From: Nocardioides mangrovicus
Lineage (GTDB): Bacteria > Actinomycetota > Actinomycetes > Propionibacteriales > Nocardioidaceae
Reading direction: 5' to 3'
Length of the DNA stretch: 37,563 nucleotides
Assembly (NCBI RefSeq): GCF_003674065.1
Contig: NZ_RDBE01000003.1
Coordinates: forward strand, 15,572-53,134
Of this stretch, positions 1 through 13,148 are shown piece after piece; within the stretch, counting starts at the first letter, position 1, and each line of letters begins with the position of its first letter. The notes below the pieces were generated by a model. It saw only the letters and a program-made list of their open reading frames with translations, made no database searches and had not been told where the DNA came from. Position numbers and translations under genes: made by a program.

Positions 1-849
<849 letters not shown>

Positions 850-941
850 GACTCCAGCCTGCCGCATCGCTCGCGGGCACCGCCCGCGGTTTCCCGCGTG
901 GCGAAGGTCTCCACGGGTTGCGGCACGCCCGACTTGTTCAG

Positions 942-960
942 TTAGGTAAGGCTTACCTAC
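942..960 (+). promoter_or_regulatory. Iron box (IdeR/DmdR/DtxR operator) upstream of desA
   Basis: The sequence TTAGGTAAGGCTTACCTAC is a 19-bp interrupted palindrome that differs from the consensus TTAGGTTAGGCTAACCTAA at three positions (7, 13 and 19). Arms TTAGGTAAG and CTTACCTAC pair in eight of nine positions. It ends 14 bp before the desA ATG, so a bound Fe(II)-repressor would block transcription start. Operators of this type control desferrioxamine operons in Streptomyces. Repression by iron-loaded IdeR/DmdR is inferred from the match. Confidence 0.9.
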
Positions 961-974
961 TTGGAAGGCAGGCC

Positions 975-2459
975 ATGCTCGGGACCTCCGCACCACCGTC
1001 CGGACTCCTCGACGCCGAAGGCGCTCAGGAGTACGCCCAGCTCTCGACCCAGGCGGCGGCACTCGTCGCCCGACACCTGGCGCAGGCACCCACCCCGTTC
1101 TCCGGGACGACGCCGGCCTCGAGCCGTCGCCGCGTCGAGCGCGTGGACCTCGACCGGCCGCTGGGACGGCCCGAGGAGGTGCTCGCGGAGGTGGAGCGGC
1201 TCTATCTGCGCGACGCCGTGTGGTTCCACCACCCCGGCTACGCCGCGCACCTGAACTGCCCGGTGGCCACCTCGGCCGTGGTGGCCGACCAGCTGGCCAG
1301 CGCCGTGAACACCTCGATGGACACCTGGGACCAGAGCGGCACGGCCACCACCATGGAGCGTCACCTGCTCTCCTGGACCGCCGGCCGCCTCGGGCTGCCT
1401 GCGCGGGCCGACGGCGTGTTCACCAGCGGCGGGACGGCCTCGAACACCCACGCACTCGCGGTGGCGCGCGGGCACGCGCTGGAGACGGTGGGCGGCCGCT
1501 TGCCGCACGACCTGCACCGGCTGCGCGTGCTCGCCACGGCCGACGGGCACTTCAGCGTGCACACGGCGACCCACCTGCTCGGGCTGGGCGACGACGCGGT
1601 CGTCGAGGTGGCCACCGACGAGAGGCACCGCATGGATCCCGACGCCCTGGTGGCCGAGCTGGTGAGGCTGGAGACCGCGGGGCTCGTGCCGATGGCCCTC
1701 GTGGCCACGGCGGGGACGACGGACCTGGGTGCGGTGGACCCGTTGGCACGCATCGCGCAGGTCTGCCGGGCCTTCGGCGTCTGGCTGCACGTCGACGCGG
1801 CGTACGGCGGCGGGCTGATGACCTCGCTGCGGCGACGGCACCTGCTCGACGGGATCGAGCGCGCCGACTCGGTGACGGTGGACTTCCACAAGACGTTCTT
1901 CCAGCCGGTGGCCTCCAGCGCGGTGCTGGTGCGCGACGCCGCCTCGATGCGGCACGTGCGCCACCACGCGGCCTACCTCAACCCGGCCGACGAGGGGCCC
2001 GACGCCGTGCCGAACCAGGTCGACAAGAGCCTGCAGACGACACGACGCTTCGACGCGCTCAAGCTGTGGTGCACGCTGCGCACCTTGGGGGCCGACGGGG
2101 TCGGCGCCATGCTCGACGCGGTGTGCGACCTGGCCAGCGAGGTGGCGCGGGTGATCGCCGACGACCGGGACCTCGAGCTGTACCAGCGGCCGCAGCTGAG
2201 CACGGTGGTGTTCCGCTACGCACCCGACTGGCTGGACGAGGACGCGCTGGACGAGGTGAACCGGCAGGCCCGACGCGCGCTCGTGGCCTCGGGGCGCGCC
2301 ATGGTGGCGCTCACCGAGATCGACGGACGGGCGTACCTGAAGCTGACCCTGCTCAACCCGGCGACCACCGTGGCCGACCTCGCTGCGGTTCTCGACCTGG
2401 TGCGCGAGCACGCGAGCGCGGCCGGCGACTGCTGGGTCGACGAGCGGCAGGCCGGCTGA
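975..2459 (+). CDS. desA: Lysine decarboxylase of desferrioxamine biosynthesis (DesA-type)
   Basis: PLP-dependent group II decarboxylase that converts lysine to cadaverine, the first step of desferrioxamine synthesis. The 494-residue protein has the PLP aspartate in HVDAAYGGG (D274) and the Schiff-base lysine in DFHKTFFQP (K306), plus a TSGGTASN segment near residue 150. The start is ATG 975, preceded by GGAAGG. An in-frame start at 918 would place the iron box inside the gene and was rejected. The stop overlaps the desB start by one base (TGATG). The family also holds DABA, Glu and aromatic decarboxylases; lysine is assigned from the desB, desC and desD neighbours and the iron box, not from a residue-level specificity test. 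Confidence 0.92.
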   Translation: MLGTSAPPSGLLDAEGAQEYAQLSTQAAALVARHLAQAPTPFSGTTPASSRRRVERVDLDRPLGRPEEVLAEVERLYLRDAVWFHHPGYAAHLNCPVATSAVVADQLASAVNTSMDTWDQSGTATTMERHLLSWTAGRLGLPARADGVFTSGGTASNTHALAVARGHALETVGGRLPHDLHRLRVLATADGHFSVHTATHLLGLGDDAVVEVATDERHRMDPDALVAELVRLETAGLVPMALVATAGTTDLGAVDPLARIAQVCRAFGVWLHVDAAYGGGLMTSLRRRHLLDGIERADSVTVDFHKTFFQPVASSAVLVRDAASMRHVRHHAAYLNPADEGPDAVPNQVDKSLQTTRRFDALKLWCTLRTLGADGVGAMLDAVCDLASEVARVIADDRDLELYQRPQLSTVVFRYAPDWLDEDALDEVNRQARRALVASGRAMVALTEIDGRAYLKLTLLNPATTVADLAAVLDLVREHASAAGDCWVDERQAG

Positions 2460-3757
2460 TGGAGGTGCACGACTTCGTGGCCGTCGGGCTCGGCCCGTTC
2501 AACCTCGGTCTGGCCTGCCTCACGGCGCCGGTGGCCGGCCTGGACGGCGTCTTCCTCGAGGCCGAGGACGACTTCTCCTGGCACCCGGGGATGCTGCTGC
2601 CCGAGGCGACGCTCCAGGTGCCGTTCCTGGCCGACCTGGTGACGATGGCCGACCCGACCTCGCCCTACTCGTTCCTGGCCTACCTCAAGGACCGCGGCCG
2701 GCTGTACCCGTTCTACATCCGCGAGAGCTTCTACCCGCTGCGCTCGGAGTACGACGACTACTGCCGCTGGGCCACGCGGCGGCTGCGGTCGGTGGAGTTC
2801 GACCGTCGCGTCGAGGAGGTCACCCACACCGGCGACCACTACGTCGTGCACAGCCGCGACCCGCGCACCGGTGCCGCGTACGAGCACCACGCGCGGCGGC
2901 TGGTGGTGGGCACCGGGACACCGGCGTACGTGCCACCGGCGCTGGCCGGGCTGCCCGGGCCGGCGGTGCACAGCGGCGACTACCTGCATTGCCGCGATGG
3001 GCTGCGGACCTGCGAGAGCATCACGGTGGTCGGCAGCGGCCAGAGCGCGGCGGAGATCTTCGCCGACCTGCTCGACGGGATCGAGGACGGCGGCTACGCG
3101 CTGCGCTGGGTGACGAGGTCGCCGCGGTTCTTCCCGCTGGAGTACACGAAGCTCACGCTGGAGATGACCTCGCCGGAGTACGCCGGCTACTTCCACGGCC
3201 TGCCGCGGGAGCGTCGCGACGCGCTGCTGGCCTCGCAGCGCCAGCTGTACAAGGGCATCAGCGGCGACCTCGTGGACTCGATCTTCGACCGGCTCTACGC
3301 CACGCACCTGCGCGCGGAGGTCGACACGCAGCTGCTGACCAACGTCGAGGTGACGGACGCGACCTGGGACGGCACGCGCTACCGACTGGCGCTGCACCAC
3401 CAGGAAACCGGCGACCGCGGCGACCTGGACACCGAGGGGCTCGTGCTCGCCACCGGCTACCGGCCCGAGCTGCCCGGCTTCCTCGAGCCGGTGCACGACC
3501 GGATCCGCTGGGACGACCTCGGCCGGCCGGACGTCGGCGAGGGATACGCCATCGACCACCACCAGAAGGAGATCTACGTGCAGAACGGCGAGGTGCACTC
3601 GCACGGCTTCACCGCTCCCGACCTCGGGATGGGCGCCTACCGCAACTCGGTGATCATCCGGGAGCTCACCGGCGAGGAGGTGTATCCGGTGGAGCGCCGG
3701 ATCGCCTTCCAGGAGTTCGGGCTGCCCGCCTCGACGATGGCGCAGGCACGACGGTGA
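2459..3757 (+). CDS. desB: Cadaverine/lysine N6-hydroxylase (IucD/AlcA family)
   Basis: FAD- and NADPH-dependent N-hydroxylating monooxygenase, 432 residues, which in this pathway hydroxylates cadaverine to N-hydroxycadaverine. The FAD-binding motif GLGPFN is at residues 10-15, the NADPH motif GSGQS at 192-196, and the C-terminal ATGYRP motif near 331-336. These three motifs in this order define the ornithine/lysine N-hydroxylase family. The start ATG 2459 overlaps the desA stop by one base, so translation is probably coupled. A GTG start of desC overlaps its stop. Substrate (cadaverine rather than free lysine) is inferred from the upstream decarboxylase, as in Streptomyces DesB. Confidence 0.92.
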   Translation: MEVHDFVAVGLGPFNLGLACLTAPVAGLDGVFLEAEDDFSWHPGMLLPEATLQVPFLADLVTMADPTSPYSFLAYLKDRGRLYPFYIRESFYPLRSEYDDYCRWATRRLRSVEFDRRVEEVTHTGDHYVVHSRDPRTGAAYEHHARRLVVGTGTPAYVPPALAGLPGPAVHSGDYLHCRDGLRTCESITVVGSGQSAAEIFADLLDGIEDGGYALRWVTRSPRFFPLEYTKLTLEMTSPEYAGYFHGLPRERRDALLASQRQLYKGISGDLVDSIFDRLYATHLRAEVDTQLLTNVEVTDATWDGTRYRLALHHQETGDRGDLDTEGLVLATGYRPELPGFLEPVHDRIRWDDLGRPDVGEGYAIDHHQKEIYVQNGEVHSHGFTAPDLGMGAYRNSVIIRELTGEEVYPVERRIAFQEFGLPASTMAQARR

Positions 3758-4278
3758 TCGGGATCGAGCCGCTGGACGCCACCTGCTTCGCCGGGTTGCT
3801 GCACGACTGGGTGACGCGGCCGTACGCCGTGTACTGGGGGATGCAGGACGCCAGCGTGGCCGAGGTGCGCGAGGCGTACGAGGAGATCGGGGCCTCCCCG
3901 CACCACGACGCCTGGCTGGGCAGCATCGACCACCGCCCGGTGTTCTTGTGCGAGACCTACTCCCCCGAGCACTCGCCGCTGGCGCAGGTGTACGAGGTGC
4001 TCCCCGGCGACCTGGGGATGCACGTGCTGGTGGGGCCGCCGGTGGGAGCGCGCATGCCCGGGTTCACCCGACGGGTGATGCGGGCGGTGATGGACCACTG
4101 CTTCGCCGACCCGACGGTGCGCCGCGTGGTGGTGGAGCCCGACGTGCGCAACGCCGCGGTGCAGGTGCTCAACGCCGAGATGGGCTTCGTCGCCGAGCGC
4201 GAGGTGGAGCTGCCGGACAAGACGGCGCTGCTCAGCTTCTGCCGCCGGTCGGACTACGTCGCGGCGGTGGCCTCGTGA
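3754..4278 (+). CDS. desC: Hydroxycadaverine N-acyltransferase (AlcB/IucB-type GNAT)
   Basis: GNAT-fold acyltransferase, 174 residues, expected to transfer acetyl or succinyl from CoA to the hydroxylamine of N-hydroxycadaverine and so form the hydroxamate. The C-terminal half holds the typical siderophore-acyltransferase pattern: LGMHVLVGPP, a helix with RVMRAVMDHCF, then VVVEPDVRNAAVQVL and EMGF. GTG 3754 is the only reasonable start; it overlaps the desB stop in a GTGA arrangement, and the desD start overlaps this gene's stop in the same way. The acyl donor cannot be read from the sequence. Confidence 0.9.
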   Translation: MIGIEPLDATCFAGLLHDWVTRPYAVYWGMQDASVAEVREAYEEIGASPHHDAWLGSIDHRPVFLCETYSPEHSPLAQVYEVLPGDLGMHVLVGPPVGARMPGFTRRVMRAVMDHCFADPTVRRVVVEPDVRNAAVQVLNAEMGFVAEREVELPDKTALLSFCRRSDYVAAVAS

Positions 4279-6017
4279 GCGCGCACCTCACCCCCGAGCG
4301 GATGGCGGCGGCCCACCGGCATCTGGTGGCCAAGGCGCTGGCCGAGCTCTCCCACGAGCGGCTGCTCGTCCCGGTCGAGGAGGGCGAGGGCTGGTGGTCG
4401 CTGGCCGCCGACGGCGAGGTGACCTACCGGTTCCGAGCGCGGCTGCTGCCGCTGGAGCACTGGCTCGTCGACCCGGTGACGGTGACGCGGCTCGAGGACG
4501 GCGTACGGACGGGGATCGACGCCCAGCGCTTCGTGCTGGACGTCCGCTCCCGGCTGCCGCTGCCGGAGGCGACGGTGCCGGTGTACCTGGAGGAGATCGC
4601 CTCCACGCTGGCGGGCCGATGCTGGAAGGACCGGCCGGAGGCACCGACGTCGGCGGGGCTGCTGGAGGCGTCGTTCCAGGAGATCGAGGCGGCGATGACC
4701 GAGGGACATCCGTGCTTCGTGGCCAACAACGGCCGGCTGGGCTGGAGCGCCGCCGACCACCTGGCCTACGCGCCGGAGACGGCGGCGCCGGTGGCCCTGG
4801 TGTGGTTGGCGGTGAGGCGCTCGCGGTCGGTGCTGGCGCTGGCCGACGACCTCGGCTACGAGGACCTGCTGGCCGAGGAGCTGGACCCCGAGGTCCGCGC
4901 CGGGTTCGACCAACGGCTCGCCGACCTGGGCCTCGAGGCCGAGGACTACCTGCTGATGCCGTGCCATCCGTGGCAGTGGGAGCACAAGATCGCGATCACC
5001 TACGCCCCAGACGTCGCCCGTCGCGACATCGTGCGGTTGGGCACCGCGCCGGACGACTACCAGGCGCAGCAGTCGGTACGGACCTTCTACAACCGGTCGC
5101 GGCCCGAGCGGCGCTACGTCAAGACCGCGCTGTCGGTGCTCAACATGGGCTTCCTGCGCGGCCTCTCCCCGGCGTACATGGAGCACACGCCCGCGATCAA
5201 CGACTGGGTGGCCGCGCTCGTGACCGACGACGAGACGTTGCAGCGCCACGGGTTCTCGGTGCTGCGCGAGGTGGCCGCGGTGGGCTACACCCAGCCGTCG
5301 TACGCGGCGTGCGGCAGCACGCCGTACACGAAGATGCTGGCGGCGCTGTGGCGCGAGACGCCCCAGGTCGCCGACGGCGAGCGGCTGGCGTCGATGACCT
5401 CGCTGCTGCACGTGGACGCCAAGGGAACGCCGTACGCCGCGGCGCTGGTGGAGGCCAGCGGCCTCGAGCCGGAAGCGTGGCTGCGGGCCTACCTCGACGC
5501 GTACCTGGTGCCGGTGCTGCACGCCTTCTACGCCCACCACCTGGTGTTCATGCCCCACGGGGAGAACGTGATCCTCGTGCTGCGCGACCACGTGCCGGTG
5601 CGCGTGGTGATGAAGGACATCGGCGAGGAGGTCGCGGTGCTCTCGCCCTCAACGCCGCTGCCGCCTGGCGTGGAACGGATCCGCGCCGACGTGCCCGAGG
5701 AGCTGCAGCTGCTCTCGGTGCACACCGACGTCGTCGACTGCTTCCTGCGATTCCTCTCCGGGGTCCTCGACGAGGCCGGGACGCTGCCCGCCGAGGGCTT
5801 CTGGGCCGAGGTGGCCCGCTGCGCGCGCGACTACCAGGCGGCGCATCCCGCACTGGCCGGGCGGTTCGCCGAGCACGACCTGTTCGCCGAGACCTTCGCC
5901 CGGTCGTGCCTGAACCGGCTGCAGCTGCGCAACAACCAGCAGATGGTCGACCTCGCCGACCCCGCGAGCGCGCTGGCGATCGAGGGGGTGCTGGAGAACC
6001 CGTTGGCCGGCCGGTGA
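4275..6017 (+). CDS. desD: NIS siderophore synthetase (IucA/IucC family, DesD-type)
   Basis: NRPS-independent siderophore synthetase, 580 residues, the usual length. It uses ATP to adenylate the succinyl carboxylate of hydroxysuccinyl-cadaverine and joins and cyclises units into desferrioxamine-type products. Visible family motifs are EGHPCFVANNGRLGW, the nucleotide-binding HPWQWEH starting at residue 231, KTALSVLNMGF, and the FhuF-like C-terminal segment HGENVILVLRDH followed by VVMKDIGEE. GTG 4275 overlaps the desC stop in GTGA. It is the last gene of the operon; 11 bp separate its stop from the convergent MFS gene, and no terminator hairpin is obvious. No desE/desF-like uptake or reductase gene lies beside it. 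Confidence 0.93.
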   Translation: MSAHLTPERMAAAHRHLVAKALAELSHERLLVPVEEGEGWWSLAADGEVTYRFRARLLPLEHWLVDPVTVTRLEDGVRTGIDAQRFVLDVRSRLPLPEATVPVYLEEIASTLAGRCWKDRPEAPTSAGLLEASFQEIEAAMTEGHPCFVANNGRLGWSAADHLAYAPETAAPVALVWLAVRRSRSVLALADDLGYEDLLAEELDPEVRAGFDQRLADLGLEAEDYLLMPCHPWQWEHKIAITYAPDVARRDIVRLGTAPDDYQAQQSVRTFYNRSRPERRYVKTALSVLNMGFLRGLSPAYMEHTPAINDWVAALVTDDETLQRHGFSVLREVAAVGYTQPSYAACGSTPYTKMLAALWRETPQVADGERLASMTSLLHVDAKGTPYAAALVEASGLEPEAWLRAYLDAYLVPVLHAFYAHHLVFMPHGENVILVLRDHVPVRVVMKDIGEEVAVLSPSTPLPPGVERIRADVPEELQLLSVHTDVVDCFLRFLSGVLDEAGTLPAEGFWAEVARCARDYQAAHPALAGRFAEHDLFAETFARSCLNRLQLRNNQQMVDLADPASALAIEGVLENPLAGR

Positions 6018-6028
6018 GGCGTCGCCGA

Positions 6029-7561
6029 TCAGCCGAACAGGCTCGAGGTCTTGGCCAGGGTCTGCTGCAACCCGAAGACGATGGGGATCGCGACCACCAG
6101 CCAGGAGACGCCGACCAGCACCGGCTGCGGTCGGGCCCTCACCGCGCCGGCGGGCGTGGTGGCCGGGGTCGCCGGCTCGGTGAGCTGCTTCTCCTCGTGC
6201 CCACGCTCGTGGAAGCGCTCGGCCACCGGCCGGATGAGCAGGTTGGCCACGAAGCCGACGGCGAGGATGCCCACCATCGTCAGCAGGGCTGGACGGTAGG
6301 CGTCGGAGGTGAGCTGGCCGGGCGTGCCGCGGGCATCGAGGTAGCCGTTGACGATGAGCGGGCCGACGACGCCGGCCGCCGCCCACGCGGTCAGCAACCG
6401 GCCGTGGATCGCCCCCACCTGGAAGGTGCCGAAGAGGTCGCGCAGGTAGGCCGGCACGGTGGCGAACCCGCCGCCGTAGAAGGAGATGATGATGCCGGCC
6501 AGCAGCACGAACAGCGCCGTCGAGTGGTGACCGGCCAGCGCCAGCAGCAGGTACAAGACGATGCCGATGCCGAGGTAGACCACGTAGATCGGCTTGCGGC
6601 CGATGACGTCGGAGGTGGAGGACCACACGAAGCGGCCGGCCATGTTGCAGATCGAGAGCAGACCGACGAAGCCCGCGGCCGCGGCCGGGTCTACCGAGGA
6701 CGAGCCGCCGTCGCGGAAGAAGTCCTGGATCATCGGAGCCGCCTGCTCGAGGATGCCGATGCCGGCGGTCACGTTGCAGAAGAGCACCACCCACAGCAGC
6801 CAGAAGCTCGGCGTGCGGATCGCGTTGGCCGCCGAGACGCTGGCGGTGGTGACCATCGACCGCGCCTTCGCCTTCGCCGGGTCGAAGCCGGCCGGCACCC
6901 AGCCGTCGGCGGGCACCTTGATCAGCCAGGCCCCGAACAGCATCAGCACCAGGTAGGCCACGCCGAGCGTGAGGAACATCGAGGCCACGGCCGACCCGCT
7001 GGCCACCGACGTCGCGTCCTTGGGGTCGAAGCCGGAGTCGTAGGCGGCCAGGAGCTTGCTCTCCAGCGGCGAGGCCACCAGGGCGCCGCCGCCGAAGCCC
7101 ATGATGGCCAGCCCGGTGGCCAGCCCGGGCCGGTCGGGGAACCACTTGATGAGGGTGGAGACCGGTGAGATGTAGCCGATGCCGAGCCCGACGCCGCCGA
7201 TGACGCCGTAGCCCAGGTAGAGCAGCCAGATCTGACCGCTGGCGATGCCCAGCGCACCCACGCCGAAGCCGACCGACCAGCACAGCGCGGCGAGCACCAT
7301 GGCGCGGCGCGGACCGCCGGTGTCGACCCAGGTGCCGAACAGCGCCGCCGAGAGACCGAGCACCACGATCGCGATGGAGAAGGTCAGCCCGACCGCGGTG
7401 AGGCTGGTGTCGAAGCGGTCGACCAGGCTCGTCTTGTAGACGCTGGTGGCGTAGACCTGCCCGATGCAGAGGTGGATCGCCAGCGCGGCCGGCGGCACCA
7501 GCCAGCGGTTGTAGCCGGGCGGCGCGACGGTGCGGGAGCGGTCGAGCAGAGCGAGCGACAT
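6029..7561 (-). CDS. MFS transporter, OFA (oxalate:formate antiporter-like) family
   Basis: Twelve-helix major facilitator protein of 510 residues. The N-terminus has the OFA-like NRWLVPPAALAIHLCIGQVYATSV pattern in pieces (NRWLVPPAA, IHLCIGQVYATSVY), followed by PRRAMVLAA, GYGVIGGVGLGIGYISP, and KWFPDRPGLATGLAIMGFGGGA; the second half has GRFVWSSTSDVIGRKP. These are typical of the OFA subfamily, whose members carry oxalate/formate, lactate and other small carboxylates. ATG 7561 follows GGAGG at a good distance. It converges on desD. Siderophore export is possible from position but the subfamily does not support it, so the substrate is left open. The C-terminus carries a linker rich in Thr/Pro/Ala and a final extra hydrophobic segment. 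Confidence 0.85.
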   Translation of the reverse strand: MSLALLDRSRTVAPPGYNRWLVPPAALAIHLCIGQVYATSVYKTSLVDRFDTSLTAVGLTFSIAIVVLGLSAALFGTWVDTGGPRRAMVLAALCWSVGFGVGALGIASGQIWLLYLGYGVIGGVGLGIGYISPVSTLIKWFPDRPGLATGLAIMGFGGGALVASPLESKLLAAYDSGFDPKDATSVASGSAVASMFLTLGVAYLVLMLFGAWLIKVPADGWVPAGFDPAKAKARSMVTTASVSAANAIRTPSFWLLWVVLFCNVTAGIGILEQAAPMIQDFFRDGGSSSVDPAAAAGFVGLLSICNMAGRFVWSSTSDVIGRKPIYVVYLGIGIVLYLLLALAGHHSTALFVLLAGIIISFYGGGFATVPAYLRDLFGTFQVGAIHGRLLTAWAAAGVVGPLIVNGYLDARGTPGQLTSDAYRPALLTMVGILAVGFVANLLIRPVAERFHERGHEEKQLTEPATPATTPAGAVRARPQPVLVGVSWLVVAIPIVFGLQQTLAKTSSLFG

Positions 7562-7652
7562 CGGTCCTCCGACGGTTTCCGAGACTGTGAGTGCCGTCAC
7601 CGTGCCCGTCGGCGGGTCGTTGAAACCTCTCCTACTCCCGATGCCGGGCCGG

Positions 7653-7658
7653 TAGCGT
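7653..7658 (+). promoter_or_regulatory. -10 element of a leaderless promoter for the Nudix gene
   Basis: TAGCGT fits TANNNT and ends 7 bases before the ATG at 7666, the spacing seen in leaderless actinobacterial genes, where transcription starts at the A of ATG. No ribosome binding site precedes the ATG, which agrees. No good -35 box is visible. Confidence 0.5.
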
Positions 7659-7665
7659 CGCGGCG

Positions 7666-8076
7666 ATGGACGTGGCACTGGTCGGGCTGGTCGACGCGCG
7701 TGGCTGGGTGCTGCTGCAGGAGCGCGACGAGTACGCCCCGACCGACCCCGACCGGTGGAGCCTCGTCGGCGGTGGCATCGAGTCCGGCGAGAGGCCGGAC
7801 GCCGCCGCGCGCCGCGAGCTCGAGGAGGAGACGACGCTCGTGCACGACGGTCTCCGCCTGCTGGGCGACGTCGTGCTGCCGTGCGACCTGCACGGCGAGG
7901 ACCGGTTCTTCGTCTTCCGCGGCGAGACCGCCGCCACCGATGACGACGTCGAGTGCCGCGAGGGGCGGCAGATCGTGTTCGTCGACCCGGCTGCCGCCGA
8001 TGCGCTCGACCTCACCCGCGCGACGCGCGCCCTGCTGCCTCAGGTGCTCGACGGGCGTGGCTTCGCTGCGACGTAG
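7666..8076 (+). CDS. Nudix hydrolase
   Basis: Small Nudix-fold pyrophosphohydrolase, 136 residues. The Nudix box runs from about residue 35 to 58 as [17 protein letters not shown] followed by LEEET. This gives the GX5E and RELXEE core with the metal-binding glutamates, although the usual glycine near the end of the box is Thr. The family cleaves nucleoside diphosphates linked to another group; the substrate (oxidised nucleotide, ADP-ribose or other) cannot be told here. It starts at ATG 7666, probably leaderless. Its last 37 bases overlap the 3' end of the convergent mpg gene. MutT-like nucleotide clean-up next to a base-excision glycosylase is suggestive only. Confidence 0.85.
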   Translation: MDVALVGLVDARGWVLLQERDEYAPTDPDRWSLVGGGIESGERPDAAARRELEEETTLVHDGLRLLGDVVLPCDLHGEDRFFVFRGETAATDDDVECREGRQIVFVDPAAADALDLTRATRALLPQVLDGRGFAAT

Positions 8077-8642
8077 CGCGAGACCGTCGGCTCGCCGGTG
8101 ATCCAGAACCGCCAGGGCCGGTCGGCAGCGTGACGCAGGCCCACGCGGGGGCCGGTGTCGACCTCGCCCGCGGGCTCGCCGAGGACCAACAGCTCGGCGA
8201 GGTCCAGGCCGTTCTGCTCGCGGCCGATGGCGAGCGCCTGGCACAGCCTCGCCGGACCACGGGCCAGGTCGCGGTCGGGACCGCGCGTACGCCGCGAGCG
8301 CGCGAGGTCGAGGCCGTCGACGATCTCGCCGGCCCGGAGCAGCACGGCGCTCGGGTCGCCGTCGGACCCGGTGACGACGTTGGCGCAGAAGTGCATGCCG
8401 TAGGTGAAGTACACGTAGAGCCGGCCCGCCGGGCCGAACATCACCTCGTTGCGTGGGGTGCGCCCGCGGTAGGCGTGGGAGCCGGGGTCGTCGGGGCCGG
8501 CGTACGCCTCGACCTCGGTCAGCCGGACGGTGACGCCGGCGTGGGTGAGCCGGGCGCCCAGCAGGCGCGGGGCGACGTCGAGGACCGGGCCGGCTAGTGC
8601 CGCGCGCACGACATCACGGGACGGTTGTCGCCGCCATGGCAC
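8040..8642 (-). CDS. mpg: 3-methyladenine DNA glycosylase (AAG/MPG family)
   Basis: Monofunctional base-excision glycosylase that removes alkylated purines, 200 residues as called. The family blocks are clear: [23 protein letters not shown] with the catalytic Glu in TEVEAY, then [45 protein letters not shown] and [12 protein letters not shown]. Start choice is uncertain. GTG 8642 has a GAGG just upstream but its first 11 codons lie in a repeat-like sequence; GTG 8609 would give 189 residues and starts closer to the conserved core. The mpg-tyrS neighbourhood is common in actinobacteria; here the two are separated by the Nudix, MFS and des genes. Confidence 0.92.
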   Translation of the reverse strand: MPWRRQPSRDVVRAALAGPVLDVAPRLLGARLTHAGVTVRLTEVEAYAGPDDPGSHAYRGRTPRNEVMFGPAGRLYVYFTYGMHFCANVVTGSDGDPSAVLLRAGEIVDGLDLARSRRTRGPDRDLARGPARLCQALAIGREQNGLDLAELLVLGEPAGEVDTGPRVGLRHAADRPWRFWITGEPTVSRYVAAKPRPSST

Positions 8643-8720
8643 GCACCTCGCTGCGTCGGCATCGCTGAGAAGACGCCCCGGTATTGCGACACGACGCCGC
8701 CTTGCGATGCACGCACCCTG
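8630..8720. repeat. Imperfect direct repeat, candidate dispersed intergenic element
   Basis: GCCGCCATGGCACGCACCTCG (8630-8650; 21-base unit described here by its ends GCCGCC and CACCTCG) is repeated imperfectly at 8696-8720 as GCCGCC, TTGCGAT, GCACGCACC, CTG. Between them lies GGTATTGCGACAC. The unit spans the region between mpg and argH and runs into the apparent mpg N-terminus. The structure looks like an intergenic repeat family rather than coding DNA; whether other genomic copies exist cannot be seen in this window. Confidence 0.4.
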
Positions 8721-8757
8721 ACGACGCGAACCGTCCCAGCACGTCGCACCCGCGCCA

Positions 8758-10234
<1,477 letters not shown>

Positions 10235-10238
10235 CGAC

Positions 10239-12227
<1,989 letters not shown>

Positions 12228-12231
<4 letters not shown>

Positions 12232-13148
12232 TGGTGCTCCAGGAGCCAGGCCAGGATGGCCTTCTGGGCGTGACGGCGGTTCTCGGCCTCGTCCCACACG
12301 ACGCTCTTCGGGCCGTCGAGCACCTCGGCGGTGATCTCCTTGCCGCGATAGGCCGGGAGGCAGTGCAGCACGATCGCGTCGGCCTTCGCGTGCGCGAGCA
12401 GCTCGTCGTCGAGCTGCCAGTCGCGGAACACCTTCTCGCGCGCCTTCGCCTCGGCCTCCTTGCCCATCGAGAGCCAGGTGTCGGTGACGACGACGTCGGC
12501 GCCGGCGACGGCCGCCACCGGGTCGCGGCTGAAGTCGGCCGACCCGCCGGTGCGGCCGGCGATCTCCTGGGCCCGGTCGAGCACGGCTGCGGTGGGCTCG
12601 TACTCCCCCGGCCCGGAGACCACGACGTGCATCGCGGCGGTGGCGCAGGCGAGCAGGAACGAGTTCGCCATGTTGCTCGCGCTGTCGCCGAGGAACGCGA
12701 CCTTCAGTCCGGCGAGCTCACCCTTCTGCTCACGGATGGTCTGCAGATCGGCCAGCAGCTGGCAGGGGTGGTACTGGTCGGTCAGCGCGTTGACCACCGG
12801 AACGCCGGCGTGGTGGGCCATCTCGTCGATGCGGGACTGGTCGCCGGTGCGCCACACGACCATCGACGCCTGCCGTCCCAGCACGCGGGCGACGTCGGCG
12901 ACGGACTCGCGGGTGCCGATCTGGGCGAGGTTGCCGTCGACGGTCATCGGGAAGCCGCCGAGCTCGGCGATGCCGGCGGCGAACGAGGACTGGGTGCGCA
13001 GCGTGGGCTTGTCGAAGATGATCGCGACGGTGCGCGGCCCGGCCAGCGGCTTGGCGTCGTACGGCGCGGCCTTGAGGGCGGCGGCCAGCTCGAGCACCTC
13101 GGCCTGCTCGGCCGGGGTGAGGTCGTCGTCGCGCAGGAAGTGCCTCAT
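12228..13148 (-). CDS. argF: Ornithine carbamoyltransferase with variant carbamoyl-phosphate motif
   Basis: Makes citrulline from ornithine and carbamoyl phosphate; 306 residues. The second-domain motifs are intact: [13 protein letters not shown], the ornithine SMG loop in DTWLSMGKE, and the catalytic HCLP in LHCLPAYRG. The first-domain carbamoyl-phosphate motif, STRTR in most family members, reads TLRTQ at residues 49-53 (context [12 protein letters not shown]), keeping the central Arg and Thr only. The SMG loop favours ornithine over N-acetylornithine as substrate. ATG 13148 overlaps the argD stop in ATGA, and the argR GTG overlaps the argF stop. Confidence 0.93.

Noticed and set aside
918-974. 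Upstream in-frame desA start at 918
   Set aside because: It would place the iron box and promoter inside the gene and lacks a ribosome site; ATG 975 has GGAAGG at good distance.
957-2411. Long open frame opposite desA (about 480 codons)
   Set aside because: It is an antisense frame kept open by GC-rich third-position bias; its translation is Arg/His/Val-rich with no domain, and desA has clear PLP motifs.
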